A stretch of 64,000 nucleotides of DNA from Paenarthrobacter sp. A20 (GTDB taxonomy: Bacteria; Actinomycetota; Actinomycetes; Actinomycetales; Micrococcaceae), in the NCBI RefSeq assembly GCF_024168825.1, contig NZ_JALJWH010000002.1, positions 62,001 to 126,000 of the forward strand, in the 5' to 3' direction. Under the pieces are notes generated by a model that ran no database searches, was not told the origin of the DNA, and saw only the letters and a list, made by a program, of their open reading frames with translations. Each line of letters starts with the position of its first letter. Within the stretch, counting starts at the first letter, position 1. This document shows, one piece after another, positions 43,025 through 52,105 of the stretch. The translations under genes were made by a program, and so were the position numbers.

Positions 43025-44557
43025 CTAGTGGGGATCCTGAGCCGGCTGGAGCAAGGGTTTGAGCGATTCCTGAAGTGTCAGGTAACGGTCAAACAGTTGG
43101 TCGTAGACGGCCGCGTTTTCCGGTTGAGGCTTGAACGTTCGGTCGACCTCGACGGCGGACATCGCAATCGGTGCGGCGGTTTCCCAGAGGCCGATTCCTA
43201 CTCCGGCGATGAGGGCCGCGCCGCGGCACGCTGCGCTTCCGGCCCCGTGGAGGGTCCGGACGGGGATTTGCGTGGCATCTGCCTTGATCTGGCACCATGC
43301 ATCGCTCTTGGAGCCGCCGCTGAGCGAGATAATTTCTTCGACGTTGACACCCAGTTGGGTTGTCGAGTCGATCATTCGCCGCAGAACCATGGTGACGCCT
43401 TCCATGATGCCTCGCGACAGATGCTGCTTTTTGTGGGCAAGCGTCAGCCCGAAGATCACACCGCGGGCATAGGGGTCCAGGTCGGGTGGGCCGGATCCCT
43501 GCAGGTGGGGGAGCACTATGAGCCCTTCGCTGCCGGGATCGACCTGTTTCACTTCCTGGTCGATGAGGTAATAGGCGTTGATCCCGCAGAGTTCTTCGAT
43601 TTGGGTTTCAGCAGCGCAGAACTCGTCCCGGTACCAGCGCATCACCATTCCGCCGGTGGAGAAGTTGTGCAGCATGTACTGGCCCGCAACGGCTGCAGGG
43701 AAACATGGGACCCGGCCCGCGGAGTCCAGTGCAAGCTCTTCCACGATGGTCACACTGGTCAGTGCAGAACCGGTGCTTTCCGAGAAGATGCCCGGGACGG
43801 CGTTGCCTACGCCAAGGGCGCCGCATGCTTGGTCCAGAGCGCCGACTGACACGGGAAGTCCTGCCGGAAGACCCAGTTCCGCGGCAGAGTTCTCGTTGAG
43901 TGCTCCCACGATTTCGCCTTGAGCGGCCATTTCGGGCAGCTGGTCGGTGGTGAGGCCGAGGTATTCCAGCATTTCCGGCCAGTACTTGCGGGTGTTGATA
44001 TCCCAAAGGATCGTAGAGCACAGCAAGGAGTCTTCGCTCACCAAGCGGCCGGTCATCCGGAAAACAAGATAATCCTTGAGCAACACGAACTTAGCGGTGC
44101 GTTCGAAGACTTCCGGCTGGTGCCGCTTGAGCCAAAGAATCTTGGCTGCCGGCCAGATGGCGTCCATGGCAACCTGGCCGGTCGTCTTATGAATGGCGGG
44201 ACGACCGAAGTGCGCCTCGAGTTCTTCTGATTCGGCGGTCGCCCGGTTGTCCATCCACACGATCGCCCGACCGATGGGGTTGTTGTCGGAGTCCAGGCAC
44301 AACATCGTTTCACCCTGTGCCGACAAACCAAGAACACTGAGATCTTTGGATGTGATGGAAAGGTCCCGCAGGACACCCCGTACGGCAGAGGCGAAGGTGG
44401 AGGTGTAGGTATCGGGGTCGAGCTCGACGTAACCGGCCTTGGGTGTGAGGAGAGAGTATTCCTCGGAATGGCTTCCGACCTCGGCACCTTCTGCATCAAA
44501 GACCGCAGCCTTGATCGCCGTGGTACCGACGTCAACGCCCAATAGGTAAGAACTCAT
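43025..44557 (-). CDS. FGGY-family carbohydrate kinase
   Basis: 510 residues. It has the N-terminal phosphate-binding GVDVGTTAIKAAVFDAEG, IVWMDNRA, GALDQACGALGVG, and the FGGY signature SLSGGSKSDAWCQIKADATQIPV near residues 405-430. Closest in layout to xylulokinase or gluconokinase. It phosphorylates a sugar or polyol that may arise from the amine oxidase. It overlaps the TIM-barrel gene by 4 nt (ATGA), so the two steps are coupled. Confidence 0.92.
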   Translation of the reverse strand: MSSYLLGVDVGTTAIKAAVFDAEGAEVGSHSEEYSLLTPKAGYVELDPDTYTSTFASAVRGVLRDLSITSKDLSVLGLSAQGETMLCLDSDNNPIGRAIVWMDNRATAESEELEAHFGRPAIHKTTGQVAMDAIWPAAKILWLKRHQPEVFERTAKFVLLKDYLVFRMTGRLVSEDSLLCSTILWDINTRKYWPEMLEYLGLTTDQLPEMAAQGEIVGALNENSAAELGLPAGLPVSVGALDQACGALGVGNAVPGIFSESTGSALTSVTIVEELALDSAGRVPCFPAAVAGQYMLHNFSTGGMVMRWYRDEFCAAETQIEELCGINAYYLIDQEVKQVDPGSEGLIVLPHLQGSGPPDLDPYARGVIFGLTLAHKKQHLSRGIMEGVTMVLRRMIDSTTQLGVNVEEIISLSGGSKSDAWCQIKADATQIPVRTLHGAGSAACRGAALIAGVGIGLWETAAPIAMSAVEVDRTFKPQPENAAVYDQLFDRYLTLQESLKPLLQPAQDPH

Positions 44558-45243
44558 CGATCTGCTCCAATGCTTGCATCAATGTTGACGAGCTCCTGGA
44601 GGTTATCGCGGAATGAACCCCCGGGCTTGAAGGCACCTTCGAACAATGCGCCACCCATGGTGTAACCGAAAGGCCCGATTTCCTGCATGCGACGAATCTT
44701 CTCTGCTGAGTTGATGCTGCCTGCGATGATCAAATTCTCGCCGCCGAGGTGGTGCTCCACAAGCTTTGCCAGCTGGATCGGGTCACCTTCCAAGTAGCGG
44801 TAGGCCACGAGGTCGATACCGTCAACGCCGAGCTCGCGCAGCCGGTTGGCATCGGCAACAATGTCTTCGGTTGTGCCCTTCAACTCAATGGGTGAACCGC
44901 CGACGTTGCCGCAGAACGGGAAGTACTTCAGCCCGGCGGCGTGGACCCTCTCCAGGACGGCTTCGGAGAAGACGCCCCCGGTGAAGTACTCAACACCGCA
45001 GTCGATGGCCAAGGATGCGGCGTCCAGCAATCCCTTTTCGTCGAAGTTCACAACCTCCAGGACCGAGGTTTTCCCAGCTTCCTTGAAGTCGTTGACCAAT
45101 TGCTCCATTTCCGATGCCGGCAGGCCGACGTCCTTGAAGCCCCAATATTGGACGGGAAGGTCTGCTGACTCCCGGAAACATTCACGAGCATTGGAAACAG
45201 TCACGTCGTTGTGAGTGAGCATGACGATGATTTGGGGTTTCAT
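44554..45243 (-). CDS. TIM-barrel protein paired with the kinase
   Basis: 229 residues. Strands repeat in a TIM barrel. A C-terminal phosphate-binding loop is visible in IIAGSINSAEKIRRM followed by FGYTMGGALFEGAF. The N-terminal strand is MKPQIIVMLTHNDVTV, and KYFPFCGNVGGSP is distinctive. The fold resembles ribulose-phosphate-binding barrels. I know no assigned function for this subgroup. Being the first gene of a two-gene operon with an FGGY kinase, it probably acts on the phosphorylated product, as an aldolase, epimerase or isomerase. Confidence 0.8.
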   Translation of the reverse strand: MKPQIIVMLTHNDVTVSNARECFRESADLPVQYWGFKDVGLPASEMEQLVNDFKEAGKTSVLEVVNFDEKGLLDAASLAIDCGVEYFTGGVFSEAVLERVHAAGLKYFPFCGNVGGSPIELKGTTEDIVADANRLRELGVDGIDLVAYRYLEGDPIQLAKLVEHHLGGENLIIAGSINSAEKIRRMQEIGPFGYTMGGALFEGAFKPGGSFRDNLQELVNIDASIGADR

Positions 45244-45439
45244 ATGGCGGAATTCTCCAAGGTCGAGTGGCTGACTGTGAGTTAGTGCGTCGGGACGCGA
45301 CAGTTATCTGCGGAGCGCTTCTTCAAGGCCAACGTCGTTGATCATCCTCTTCGAAGCGCCTTCGGCACGGCACTCTCCCCTGACCGGATCAAGGGCGTTA
45401 GGCCGTTAGAAGTATTGGGAGTAGTCCCAACTATTTGCT

Positions 45440-45454
45440 AGTTGTCCTACAACT
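45440..45454. promoter_or_regulatory. GntR box 2
   Basis: AGTTGT-CCT-ACAACT, perfect 6-3-6 core, between the TIM-barrel gene and GntR2. Confidence 0.75.
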
Positions 45455-45507
45455 CTTCATCGACTATAGGTGAGCATCATCACGGTGTCAACGCAATTAT
45501 GAACCTC

Positions 45508-45523
45508 AAGTTGTCCTACTTTG
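45508..45523. promoter_or_regulatory. GntR box half-site
   Basis: AAGTTGTCCTACTTTG: a good left half with a diverged right half, 31 nt before the GntR2 start. Confidence 0.5.
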
Positions 45524-45538
45524 TGTACGATGTTGTAC

Positions 45539-46333
45539 ATGCAAATACAGGTTGACTTCAAGGGAGAAGGACCGGTTGCGGGAGCGATTGATTCGGGCCA
45601 GCGCCAGAGTGTGACTGCCAGAGCTCTTGAGTCTTTGCGGCAGCGATTGTCCGAGGAAACCTGGGCGGCCGGAGATCGGCTCCCATCGGAGCCGGCGCTG
45701 GCGAAGGAGATGGGTGTAAGCCGGGTGAGTGTGCGGGGTGCCCTCGCGCAATTGGAAGCAGAGGGACTTCTTACTCGACGTCATGGGTCCGGAACGTATG
45801 TAAACTCGGTGCGTCCCCTCGTGCGGAGCCTGCACCTTAACATCGGATCCGATGAGCTCATTAGGACACGGGGACACATCCCCGGAATCGCCGAAATGTC
45901 CTGGCGGCACGAAATGGCGGATGGTGAAACCGCTGGCCGCTTGGCTATTGACGTGGGTGACCCGGTACTCCATCTCTACCGAGTCCGCACCTCGGACGGC
46001 GCCCCGGTTACCGTCTCGCATGACTATCTCTCCGCCGCGTTGATTCCGGACCAGCCTTTGAGTCTCGGGCCATCGCTTTATGCTTTTCTGTCGACGGTGT
46101 GCGGTATCGAGGTCAATTTCGGCATCGCATCGCTTGAACCCACCGTGGTCACGGAAACGCTGGCCTCGATTTTTGGTGCTAGGCCCGGGGAATTATGTTT
46201 GGTCGTGAAGCAAGTGGATTACGACCAGGCCGAGCGGCCGGTTTCATATTCAGTCGAATACCATCTTTCGTCCGCCTTTGACTTCCAGTTGGTCAGGCAG
46301 GGCCCTTCTTCCCCCGGTGCGCGCACGGCCTGA
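45539..46333 (+). CDS. GntR/UTRA-family regulator 2
   Basis: About 264 residues from ATG 45539 (MQIQVDFKGEG). Winged helix (RLPSEPALAKEMGVSRVSVR, LLTRRHGSGTYVN) and UTRA domain (VGDPVLHLYRVRTSDGAPVTVSHDY, ERPVSYSVEYHLSSAFDF) match GntR1 almost segment by segment. The boxes at 45440 and 45508 lie just upstream, so it likely controls itself and the divergent kinase operon. An upstream in-frame ATG exists at 45521. Confidence 0.9.
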   Translation: MQIQVDFKGEGPVAGAIDSGQRQSVTARALESLRQRLSEETWAAGDRLPSEPALAKEMGVSRVSVRGALAQLEAEGLLTRRHGSGTYVNSVRPLVRSLHLNIGSDELIRTRGHIPGIAEMSWRHEMADGETAGRLAIDVGDPVLHLYRVRTSDGAPVTVSHDYLSAALIPDQPLSLGPSLYAFLSTVCGIEVNFGIASLEPTVVTETLASIFGARPGELCLVVKQVDYDQAERPVSYSVEYHLSSAFDFQLVRQGPSSPGARTA

Positions 46334-46482
46334 TCCAGGCAGGATTTGCCTCACCACTACATGCCTAAAGCGCCGGACGGAATACTCCGTAACCCCGTGA
46401 CCACGGCCGGATTGGCGGTGGCCACGGGTACTCGCTCCGCATTCGTGCCCAGTGGTCGATCATGGTGGCCTGATGAGGCCTT

Positions 46483-47838
46483 CTATATCTCCGCACCCAG
46501 TGGCACGCGGGGTGCCGCGAGTGTACGAATGACGTCCTCGGCCACCCGGTCCGCCTCAACAAATGCTCCGTGCGATCCCGCCGTCGTAGAACTCCAGTCA
46601 CCTGCGAAATGGAGTCCGCTAACCGGCCGGCGGATATCATCGAGGGCTTCCGCCCGGCCCAGGCCAAGGAGGGCGAAGCAGTGCTCCCACGTTTGAATGT
46701 GGTAACCCTTGATCCTTCCACGCAGCGCAGGAGCAACTGCGAGGAAATCCTCAAGCCATTCCAATTCGGCGGCCGCGTTGCCCGGCAAATCCGGCTGATA
46801 ACCCGACTGGTTTGCGTAGCACATGTAATGCACTATCCCCGGGCTTTCGCTGCTGCGCCAGCGCCCGGGGGTTGAGTTGAGGATGCAGTCGAAACGGTGA
46901 CCAACAGTCGTCACCATGCCCCAGTCCCGGTACTTAGGGAGATCTGTGACGTCGGCGGCGATAACCATCGTTGTGTTGCCCGGAGTCTCGGCAGCTTCGA
47001 GTGCGGTTTTTTTCCATGAGGGCAGGTCGGGTGCGATCTGATCAATCAAAGGCGCAGGAATAGCCAAGAGCACCTGCCTGGCTTCCAGCACAGTTTCCCC
47101 TTCTGGGGTCTCTGCTGTGACTTTGTAGACCCCGTGTCCGGGATCGAGTGCCACACTCGTCACGGTAGTAGAAACGCTCACGGCGCCGGGGTCCAAACGT
47201 GCTGCCATGGCCAGCACAATGGATTGCATCCCGTCAATGAGAAGCCGACGGTTTTCGCTCTCGTGCGCGGGATAACTCGCGAAGTACCGCAGAGCGTACT
47301 GCGCGATGATCTCTGTTGGATCACCGACAGCTCCAGCCCGGATGGCAGTTGCCACAATATTACGAACCTTGGGTGACAGTTGCCCGAGGCGCTCGGCCAC
47401 GCTTAACGAGGACAGCTCTTCAGCCCGCTCTGTGAAGACTCCACCGCTGGTCATTGCCTTGTACTCGTCAACGGATTCATCGAGGATCCGGAGCAATTCA
47501 TCACGTTCGCGGGCGTCGAGGGGCAAACCCGCCACGACTTTTTCATTCGTGTCTCCGACCGACGTGACGCCGCCGTAGCGAATGCCATAAGTGCGCGGTT
47601 CGAAGGGGATCGTGACGAGACCAAGTTCGCCCACCAGCTCATGCGTCCTGGTCCCGACGTATACAAACTGCGCACCGGTGTTGGCAGTGCCGCCAGGGAG
47701 CTGGACGCTTTTCGTTCTGCCGCCGAGTTGGTCTGAGGTTTCAAGAACTTTTACTGCAAGGCCGGATTCCCGCAACTGGTACGCAGTCCCGATGCCCGCG
47801 GGACCCCCGCCGACAATAACCAGATCAAAAACGGTCAT
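46483..47838 (-). CDS. Flavin monoamine oxidase 2
   Basis: 451 residues. FAD motif DLVIVGGGPAGIGTAYQLRE (4-23), the LETSDQLGGRTKSV segment, and a C-terminal GLHFAGDWSSTTAGSHGAFVEA identify the monoamine-oxidase family. The sequence differs clearly from amine oxidase 1. It would release ammonia, an aldehyde and peroxide from an amine. Its promoter region faces the ABC operon, with shared operator-like palindromes between. Substrate unknown. Confidence 0.9.
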   Translation of the reverse strand: MTVFDLVIVGGGPAGIGTAYQLRESGLAVKVLETSDQLGGRTKSVQLPGGTANTGAQFVYVGTRTHELVGELGLVTIPFEPRTYGIRYGGVTSVGDTNEKVVAGLPLDARERDELLRILDESVDEYKAMTSGGVFTERAEELSSLSVAERLGQLSPKVRNIVATAIRAGAVGDPTEIIAQYALRYFASYPAHESENRRLLIDGMQSIVLAMAARLDPGAVSVSTTVTSVALDPGHGVYKVTAETPEGETVLEARQVLLAIPAPLIDQIAPDLPSWKKTALEAAETPGNTTMVIAADVTDLPKYRDWGMVTTVGHRFDCILNSTPGRWRSSESPGIVHYMCYANQSGYQPDLPGNAAAELEWLEDFLAVAPALRGRIKGYHIQTWEHCFALLGLGRAEALDDIRRPVSGLHFAGDWSSTTAGSHGAFVEADRVAEDVIRTLAAPRVPLGAEI

Positions 47839-48028
47839 TCTTTTCCCTTCCGATCCGGCACACCAAATCCGTGCCCCTGTGGTTCGGCACAGATGCGAGC
47901 TCCTTTGATCAGAGGCTCACCGCTGAGGCGGGGTACCGGTCATGTGCATCGTCCTCGGCGGTCGCCGAGAGATTCATTTCGCTGTTGTCCCACCGTCGAG
48001 ACGGAAGCAACTGATCGAGATTTCCACG

Positions 48029-48043
48029 AGTTGTCACACAACT
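48029..48043. promoter_or_regulatory. GntR box 3
   Basis: AGTTGT-CAC-ACAACT, same arms as boxes 1 and 2 with a different centre. Confidence 0.65.
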
Positions 48044-48141
48044 TGCAAGCCATGGAAATGCTAGGTGGAGTCGGTGCTGTAGTCAATGAATCCCGGCCAA
48101 ATAAAGGGAAATCGGGTTTCCTCGGAGGCTCAGTCCGCCGA

Positions 48142-48166
48142 CATGAGATTTTAAAGTGATCTCATG
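48142..48166. promoter_or_regulatory. Inverted repeat before the ABC operon
   Basis: CATGAGAT (48142-48149) and ATCTCATG (48159-48166), exact, 9-nt spacer. Confidence 0.5.
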
Positions 48167-48180
48167 TTTTCCCAAAGATG

Positions 48181-48205
48181 TAGACAAGTCTGCGAACCCT
48201 GTCTA
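48181..48205. promoter_or_regulatory. TAGACA/TGTCTA inverted repeat before the ABC operon
   Basis: TAGACA (48181-48186) and TGTCTA (48200-48205), similar to the pair before the orphan binding-protein gene at 34811. Confidence 0.5.
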
Positions 48206-48338
48206 AAGTGTCATTAGGCGGAAGTTGTGAGACACACCACAGTCCGCCCTAACCGAGCAAGTCACGCGGCCCCTGCGGAAACGGCACCTTCAGTGGACCG
48301 ATCTCAGGGTTATGCGTCCGCTAACTGAAGGAAATGAA

Positions 48339-49130
48339 ATGGGCTTAAGCTTTGGCACAAAAGCTCCCAAGCTGGCACTGTCCGGAGACGTCGTGGTCTC
48401 TGGCCTCGGCAAGAGCTATGGGACGAGCCGCGTATTGTCAGACGTTAATCTGACGATGAACGAGGGCGAAGTAGTCTCCATCATTGGGCCGTCCGGGGCG
48501 GGCAAGAGCACCTTCCTACGCTGCCTGAACTACCTGGAAATCCCAACTGAGGGTGAAATCTCCATTGGGGGTGCGCACGTGGTCGCGGGCGGGAAGCTGC
48601 CGGAGAAAGCGAGCCTCGATCACCTGCGTCGCGTGACAGGAATGGTGTTTCAAAGCTTTAACCTCTTTCCGCACCTGACCGTCATGGAGAACATCACTTT
48701 GCCCCAGCGCAAGGTACTTGGATCATCGAAGGAGCAGGCCGAAGAGGTCGCCAATAAACTGCTCAAGCGCGTCGGCCTGCCAGAGAAGGCCAAGGCTTAC
48801 CCGGCACGCCTCTCGGGTGGCCAACAGCAACGCATTGCGATCGCCCGGGCGCTGGCGCTTTCGCCCAAAGTCATGCTCTTCGACGAACCCACCTCAGCGC
48901 TGGACCCTGAGATTGGCCTCGAAGTCCTCGCCGTTATGCGGGACCTGGCAGAGGAGGGCATGACCATGATGGTAGTTACGCATGAAATGCACTTCGCCCG
49001 CGACGTCTCCAGCCGCATTATGGTCATGGGGAACGGAGGGGTGCTCGAAATCGGGGCCAGCGAACAAGTCATGACCCAGCCGGCGAACGAGCGTACCCGG
49101 CAGTTCCTCAAGGCCGTTCTGGACCGGTGA
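48339..49130 (+). CDS. Polar-amino-acid ABC transporter ATPase
   Basis: About 263 residues from ATG 48339 (MGLSFGTKAPKLAL), with AAGGAA upstream. Walker A GPSGAGKST, Q-loop MVFQSFNLFP, signature LSGGQQQR, Walker B VMLFDEP and a His switch VVTHEM are all present. The family matches GlnQ/HisP-type importers. It starts the operon ATPase - permease - permease - binding protein. Confidence 0.95.
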   Translation: MGLSFGTKAPKLALSGDVVVSGLGKSYGTSRVLSDVNLTMNEGEVVSIIGPSGAGKSTFLRCLNYLEIPTEGEISIGGAHVVAGGKLPEKASLDHLRRVTGMVFQSFNLFPHLTVMENITLPQRKVLGSSKEQAEEVANKLLKRVGLPEKAKAYPARLSGGQQQRIAIARALALSPKVMLFDEPTSALDPEIGLEVLAVMRDLAEEGMTMMVVTHEMHFARDVSSRIMVMGNGGVLEIGASEQVMTQPANERTRQFLKAVLDR

Positions 49131-49137
49131 GAAATTC

Positions 49138-49785
49138 ATGAACCCCCAACTGCTGTCCTCAATCGCCCAAGGCATCGGACTCACCCTTTACGTGACAGGG
49201 GCTTCGCTCCTGATCGGTGGCCTCATTGGTCTTGTCCTGGTCGGAGCTGCCCGTTCCCCGATCGGGATTATCCGTACCATCGCCAACGTCTACATCAACG
49301 TCGTCCGGGTCATTCCGCCAATTACCTGGCTCTTCCTGATCTACTTCGGGCTCCCGCAGTTCGCCTTGCGGTTGACCACAATCCAGGCAGCGATCATAGG
49401 ATTTTCCATCATCGCCTCAGCGTTCATGGCCGAGATCTACCGCTCAGGTTTGCTGAGCATTCCTGTCGGTCAACGCGAAGCAGCCCACGCTCTGGGTCTC
49501 AGTAGTATCACCACTGTCGGACACATCATCACCCCCCAGGCATTCCGTGTCGCACTCCCCGCGATCGCCACTTATGGCATCGGGTTGCTTAAGGATTCGG
49601 CTCTGGCTTCCACCATTGGTGTCCGCGAAATCACCTATTACGCCCAGCAAAGTGCAAAACAGACTAATGAAGGTCTTCAGGCGTTCGTCGTAGCCGGCGT
49701 GCTTTACATCCTGATCAGCCTTGTCGTCGCTCTCATCTCGCGCAGGGTCGACCTCACATTGCGTCGGAAGATCGGAGTGGCATGA
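49138..49785 (+). CDS. Amino-acid ABC permease A
   Basis: 215 residues, about five spans, with the HisM/GlnP-type coupling loop GQREAAHALGLSSITTVGHIITPQAFRVALP near 110-140. It forms a heterodimer with the following permease. Its start is 7 nt after the ATPase stop; it overlaps the next gene by 4 nt. Confidence 0.93.
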   Translation: MNPQLLSSIAQGIGLTLYVTGASLLIGGLIGLVLVGAARSPIGIIRTIANVYINVVRVIPPITWLFLIYFGLPQFALRLTTIQAAIIGFSIIASAFMAEIYRSGLLSIPVGQREAAHALGLSSITTVGHIITPQAFRVALPAIATYGIGLLKDSALASTIGVREITYYAQQSAKQTNEGLQAFVVAGVLYILISLVVALISRRVDLTLRRKIGVA

Positions 49786-50447
49786 TGGATGTGTTCTCCC
49801 AGTGGCTTGAATGGTTCCCAAACCTTCTCCCAGGGCTGATAGTCAGCCTCCAGCTGACAGGGCTTTCCCTTCTCTTCGGGTTCCCGTTCGGACTTCTCCT
49901 CGCTGTCATGGCCACAGCGAAGTTCGCTCCGTTTCAGTGGATTTCCTTCTTCTTCGTAGAGATTGGACGAGGGCTGCCGGCCTTGGTGCTTCTTTACCTG
50001 ATGTACTTCAGCCTTCCGGATGCCGGCATTATCCTGAATTCGTTCACGACAGCTGTGATCGCTTTGAGCTGGAACACCGGAGCCTACGCCTCCGAGTACT
50101 TCCGTGCAGGGCTGGCAGCGGTTCCGCTGGGCCAGAAGGAAGCGGCACTAACCTCTGGGCTCCGAGGCTGGACTGGATTCCGCCACATCATCCTTCCCCA
50201 GGCACTCCGGATCTCCACGCCACCCCTGGCCGGCCTCGCCGTCCTTATTTTCCAGGGAAGTGCTCTGGCATTCGTTATAGCCGTGCCAGAACTGATGTCA
50301 AAGGCCTCCGAGATCGGCTCCATCACTTTCGAGTACCTCAACGTCTATGTACTGACGGCAGTGATCTATGGGTCACTTACGCTCGTCTTCCTTGCTCTGG
50401 TCAGGGTGCTTGAATGGCGCCTCGGCCGTCACCTACAACGCAACTGA
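49782..50447 (+). CDS. Amino-acid ABC permease B
   Basis: 221 residues, about five spans. It has the coupling-loop motif GQKEAALTSGLRGWTGFRHIILPQALRISTP near 114-144. Paired with permease A by an ATGA overlap. Downstream, the binding-protein gene follows after 59 nt. Confidence 0.93.
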   Translation: MMDVFSQWLEWFPNLLPGLIVSLQLTGLSLLFGFPFGLLLAVMATAKFAPFQWISFFFVEIGRGLPALVLLYLMYFSLPDAGIILNSFTTAVIALSWNTGAYASEYFRAGLAAVPLGQKEAALTSGLRGWTGFRHIILPQALRISTPPLAGLAVLIFQGSALAFVIAVPELMSKASEIGSITFEYLNVYVLTAVIYGSLTLVFLALVRVLEWRLGRHLQRN

Positions 50448-50506
50448 TCCGCTTCGTTGCATCAACCGGGGTGTTACCCCACCACCCCAGCAAAGAAAGA
50501 GAAACC

Positions 50507-51373
50507 ATGTCACGAATCCCTCGTACTCTCGTGCGCGCGCTTTCCGCCGGTACCGCCGCCGGTCTGCTCGCCATATCGCTCGCCGCTTGCGGTGGCAGTG
50601 ACTCCGCAGGCGTATCGGCGGACTGCACCCCAGCGCACAAGGACCTCAAAACGGTCACGCCGGGCGAACTTACAGTCGCAAGCTATGATTTTGCCCCCGC
50701 AACAGTCCTGAATGGCGACAGCCTTTCGGGCATGGAAGGTGACCTGATCAACGAGATCGCCAAATTGGAGTGCCTCAAGGTTACGGTCAATTCTTCAGGT
50801 GGCGCGGGTGCGGTGATCTCGTCAGTTCAGACCAAGCGGGTCGACATCGGATCGGGAAACTGGCTCCGTACCAAGGCACGCACAAAGATCGTCTACCTGA
50901 GCACTCCGCTGTGGAGCGATCCCCAGGCCGTCGTCTCCACCCAGGGTCTCACCAGTGACGACCTCGCCGGTCACGTGGTCGGCTCGACATCCGGAAACCT
51001 CTGGAACGACAGCATGCAAAAGTGGCTTGGAGACAAGTTCAAGGTCTACCAAGACGATGAATCGCTCTTCGCTGACCTGAAAGCGGGCCGCATTGAAGCC
51101 GCCCTGCAAGGCGCTGCTTCAGCCCAGTACAAGCTCAAGCAAAACCCGATTGACGGTGCCCAGGTGATCAACGTCAAGCCAAACCCGAACGTCCCGGAAT
51201 TTGGCGCCGTAGGACAGGTCATGTTGCCCTCGAGCCTGGAAAACGAGGCTTTCGGCAAGGCGTTGGATGAAGACATCGAAAAGCTCCGCAAAGACGGCAC
51301 CATCAAGACCATCCTCGAAAAGTACGGAATCGACCCCGCCGCCGGCGAACCAGGCGCCCCGAGCGAACTCTAA
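50507..51373 (+). CDS. Amino-acid ABC binding lipoprotein
   Basis: 288 residues from ATG 50507 (AAAGAAAGAG before it). Lipobox in LLAISLAACGGSD. Periplasmic-binding family-3 fold as in the orphan copy: VASYDFAPATVLNG, GMEGDLINEIAKLECLKV, DIGSGNWLRTKAR. It is very similar to the protein at 33768, so the two likely share ligand or one is a recent duplicate. It delivers the ligand to permeases A and B. Confidence 0.94.
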   Translation: MSRIPRTLVRALSAGTAAGLLAISLAACGGSDSAGVSADCTPAHKDLKTVTPGELTVASYDFAPATVLNGDSLSGMEGDLINEIAKLECLKVTVNSSGGAGAVISSVQTKRVDIGSGNWLRTKARTKIVYLSTPLWSDPQAVVSTQGLTSDDLAGHVVGSTSGNLWNDSMQKWLGDKFKVYQDDESLFADLKAGRIEAALQGAASAQYKLKQNPIDGAQVINVKPNPNVPEFGAVGQVMLPSSLENEAFGKALDEDIEKLRKDGTIKTILEKYGIDPAAGEPGAPSEL

Positions 51374-51392
51374 CCCGGGTTCTGTATCCACA

Positions 51393-51425
51393 AAGGCGGC
51401 GCTGGACCTCGTCCAGCGCCGCCTT
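51393..51425 (+). terminator. Terminator of the ABC operon
   Basis: AAGGCGGCGCTGGAC - CTC - GTCCAGCGCCGCCTT, perfect 15-bp stem, 19 nt after the stop. Confidence 0.75.
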
Positions 51426-51521
51426 AGGTATCCCCTCGTCTCGTCAAGGGGCATCAACAGTAAGAAGATCGGGCCTATGTAGAGCGCCCGGTCTGGCGAA
51501 CCGATCCTAAGGAGTAGACCA

Positions 51522-51950
51522 GTGAGTGGAATCATTGTTGTCGGAGTCGACGGAAGTCCCACAGCCAGAAAGGCGGCCGAAACCGCACTGGAGCTTGCCA
51601 CAGCGCTGGATGCGACTCTTCATGTGGTGTCAGCCTTTGATAGCGATCGCTCCGAGGTGTTTGGTAGCGGTAGCAGCAAATGGCTGCTGTCCGATGAGGA
51701 CAAGGCCGACCACGTTGCCCGCAGCGTGGCTGACACCCTGGGTGGGAATATCGAGATCACACATGCCTCAGCCAGTGGCAGGCCAGCAGATGCCCTGATC
51801 CGGGAAGCGATACGCAAGGAAGCCACTATCATCGTTGTCGGCAACCGCCGTATGCATGGCATAGGCAGAGTACTCGGCAGTGTCGCGAACAGTGTCGCCC
51901 ACAATGCGCCCTGCGACGTCTACATCGCCAACACCTACGACTCGGAATAG
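51522..51950 (+). CDS. Universal stress protein (UspA family)
   Basis: 142 residues, starting at GTG 51522 with AAGGAG upstream. VVGVDGSPTARKAAETAL at the start, and the ATP-binding signature VVGNRRMHGIGRVLGSVANSVA (Gly-x2-Gly-x9-Gly-Ser) near the end. UspA-fold proteins help in stress responses. It is a single gene after the transporter's terminator. Confidence 0.93.
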   Translation: MSGIIVVGVDGSPTARKAAETALELATALDATLHVVSAFDSDRSEVFGSGSSKWLLSDEDKADHVARSVADTLGGNIEITHASASGRPADALIREAIRKEATIIVVGNRRMHGIGRVLGSVANSVAHNAPCDVYIANTYDSE

Positions 51951-52105
51951 ACAGGCCACCGGGGCAGAACCATCTTGGAAACTGTCGCTTACGGCGACAT
52001 ATACCCTCGTTTCGGCCGGCGCCGGTGGCCGGTTCTTGTCCAGCAGTGCATGTTTCAGGACTTCACTGCAAATACCCCAGCGCTCCAGCCAGAATGGAAC
52101 CAGGA

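Larger units (their letters stand above)
47839..48338. other. Divergent control region of oxidase 2 and the ABC operon
   Basis: No gene. It contains a GntR box (48029-48043), an 8-bp inverted repeat (48142-48166) and TAGACA / TGTCTA (48181-48205). Confidence 0.6.
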
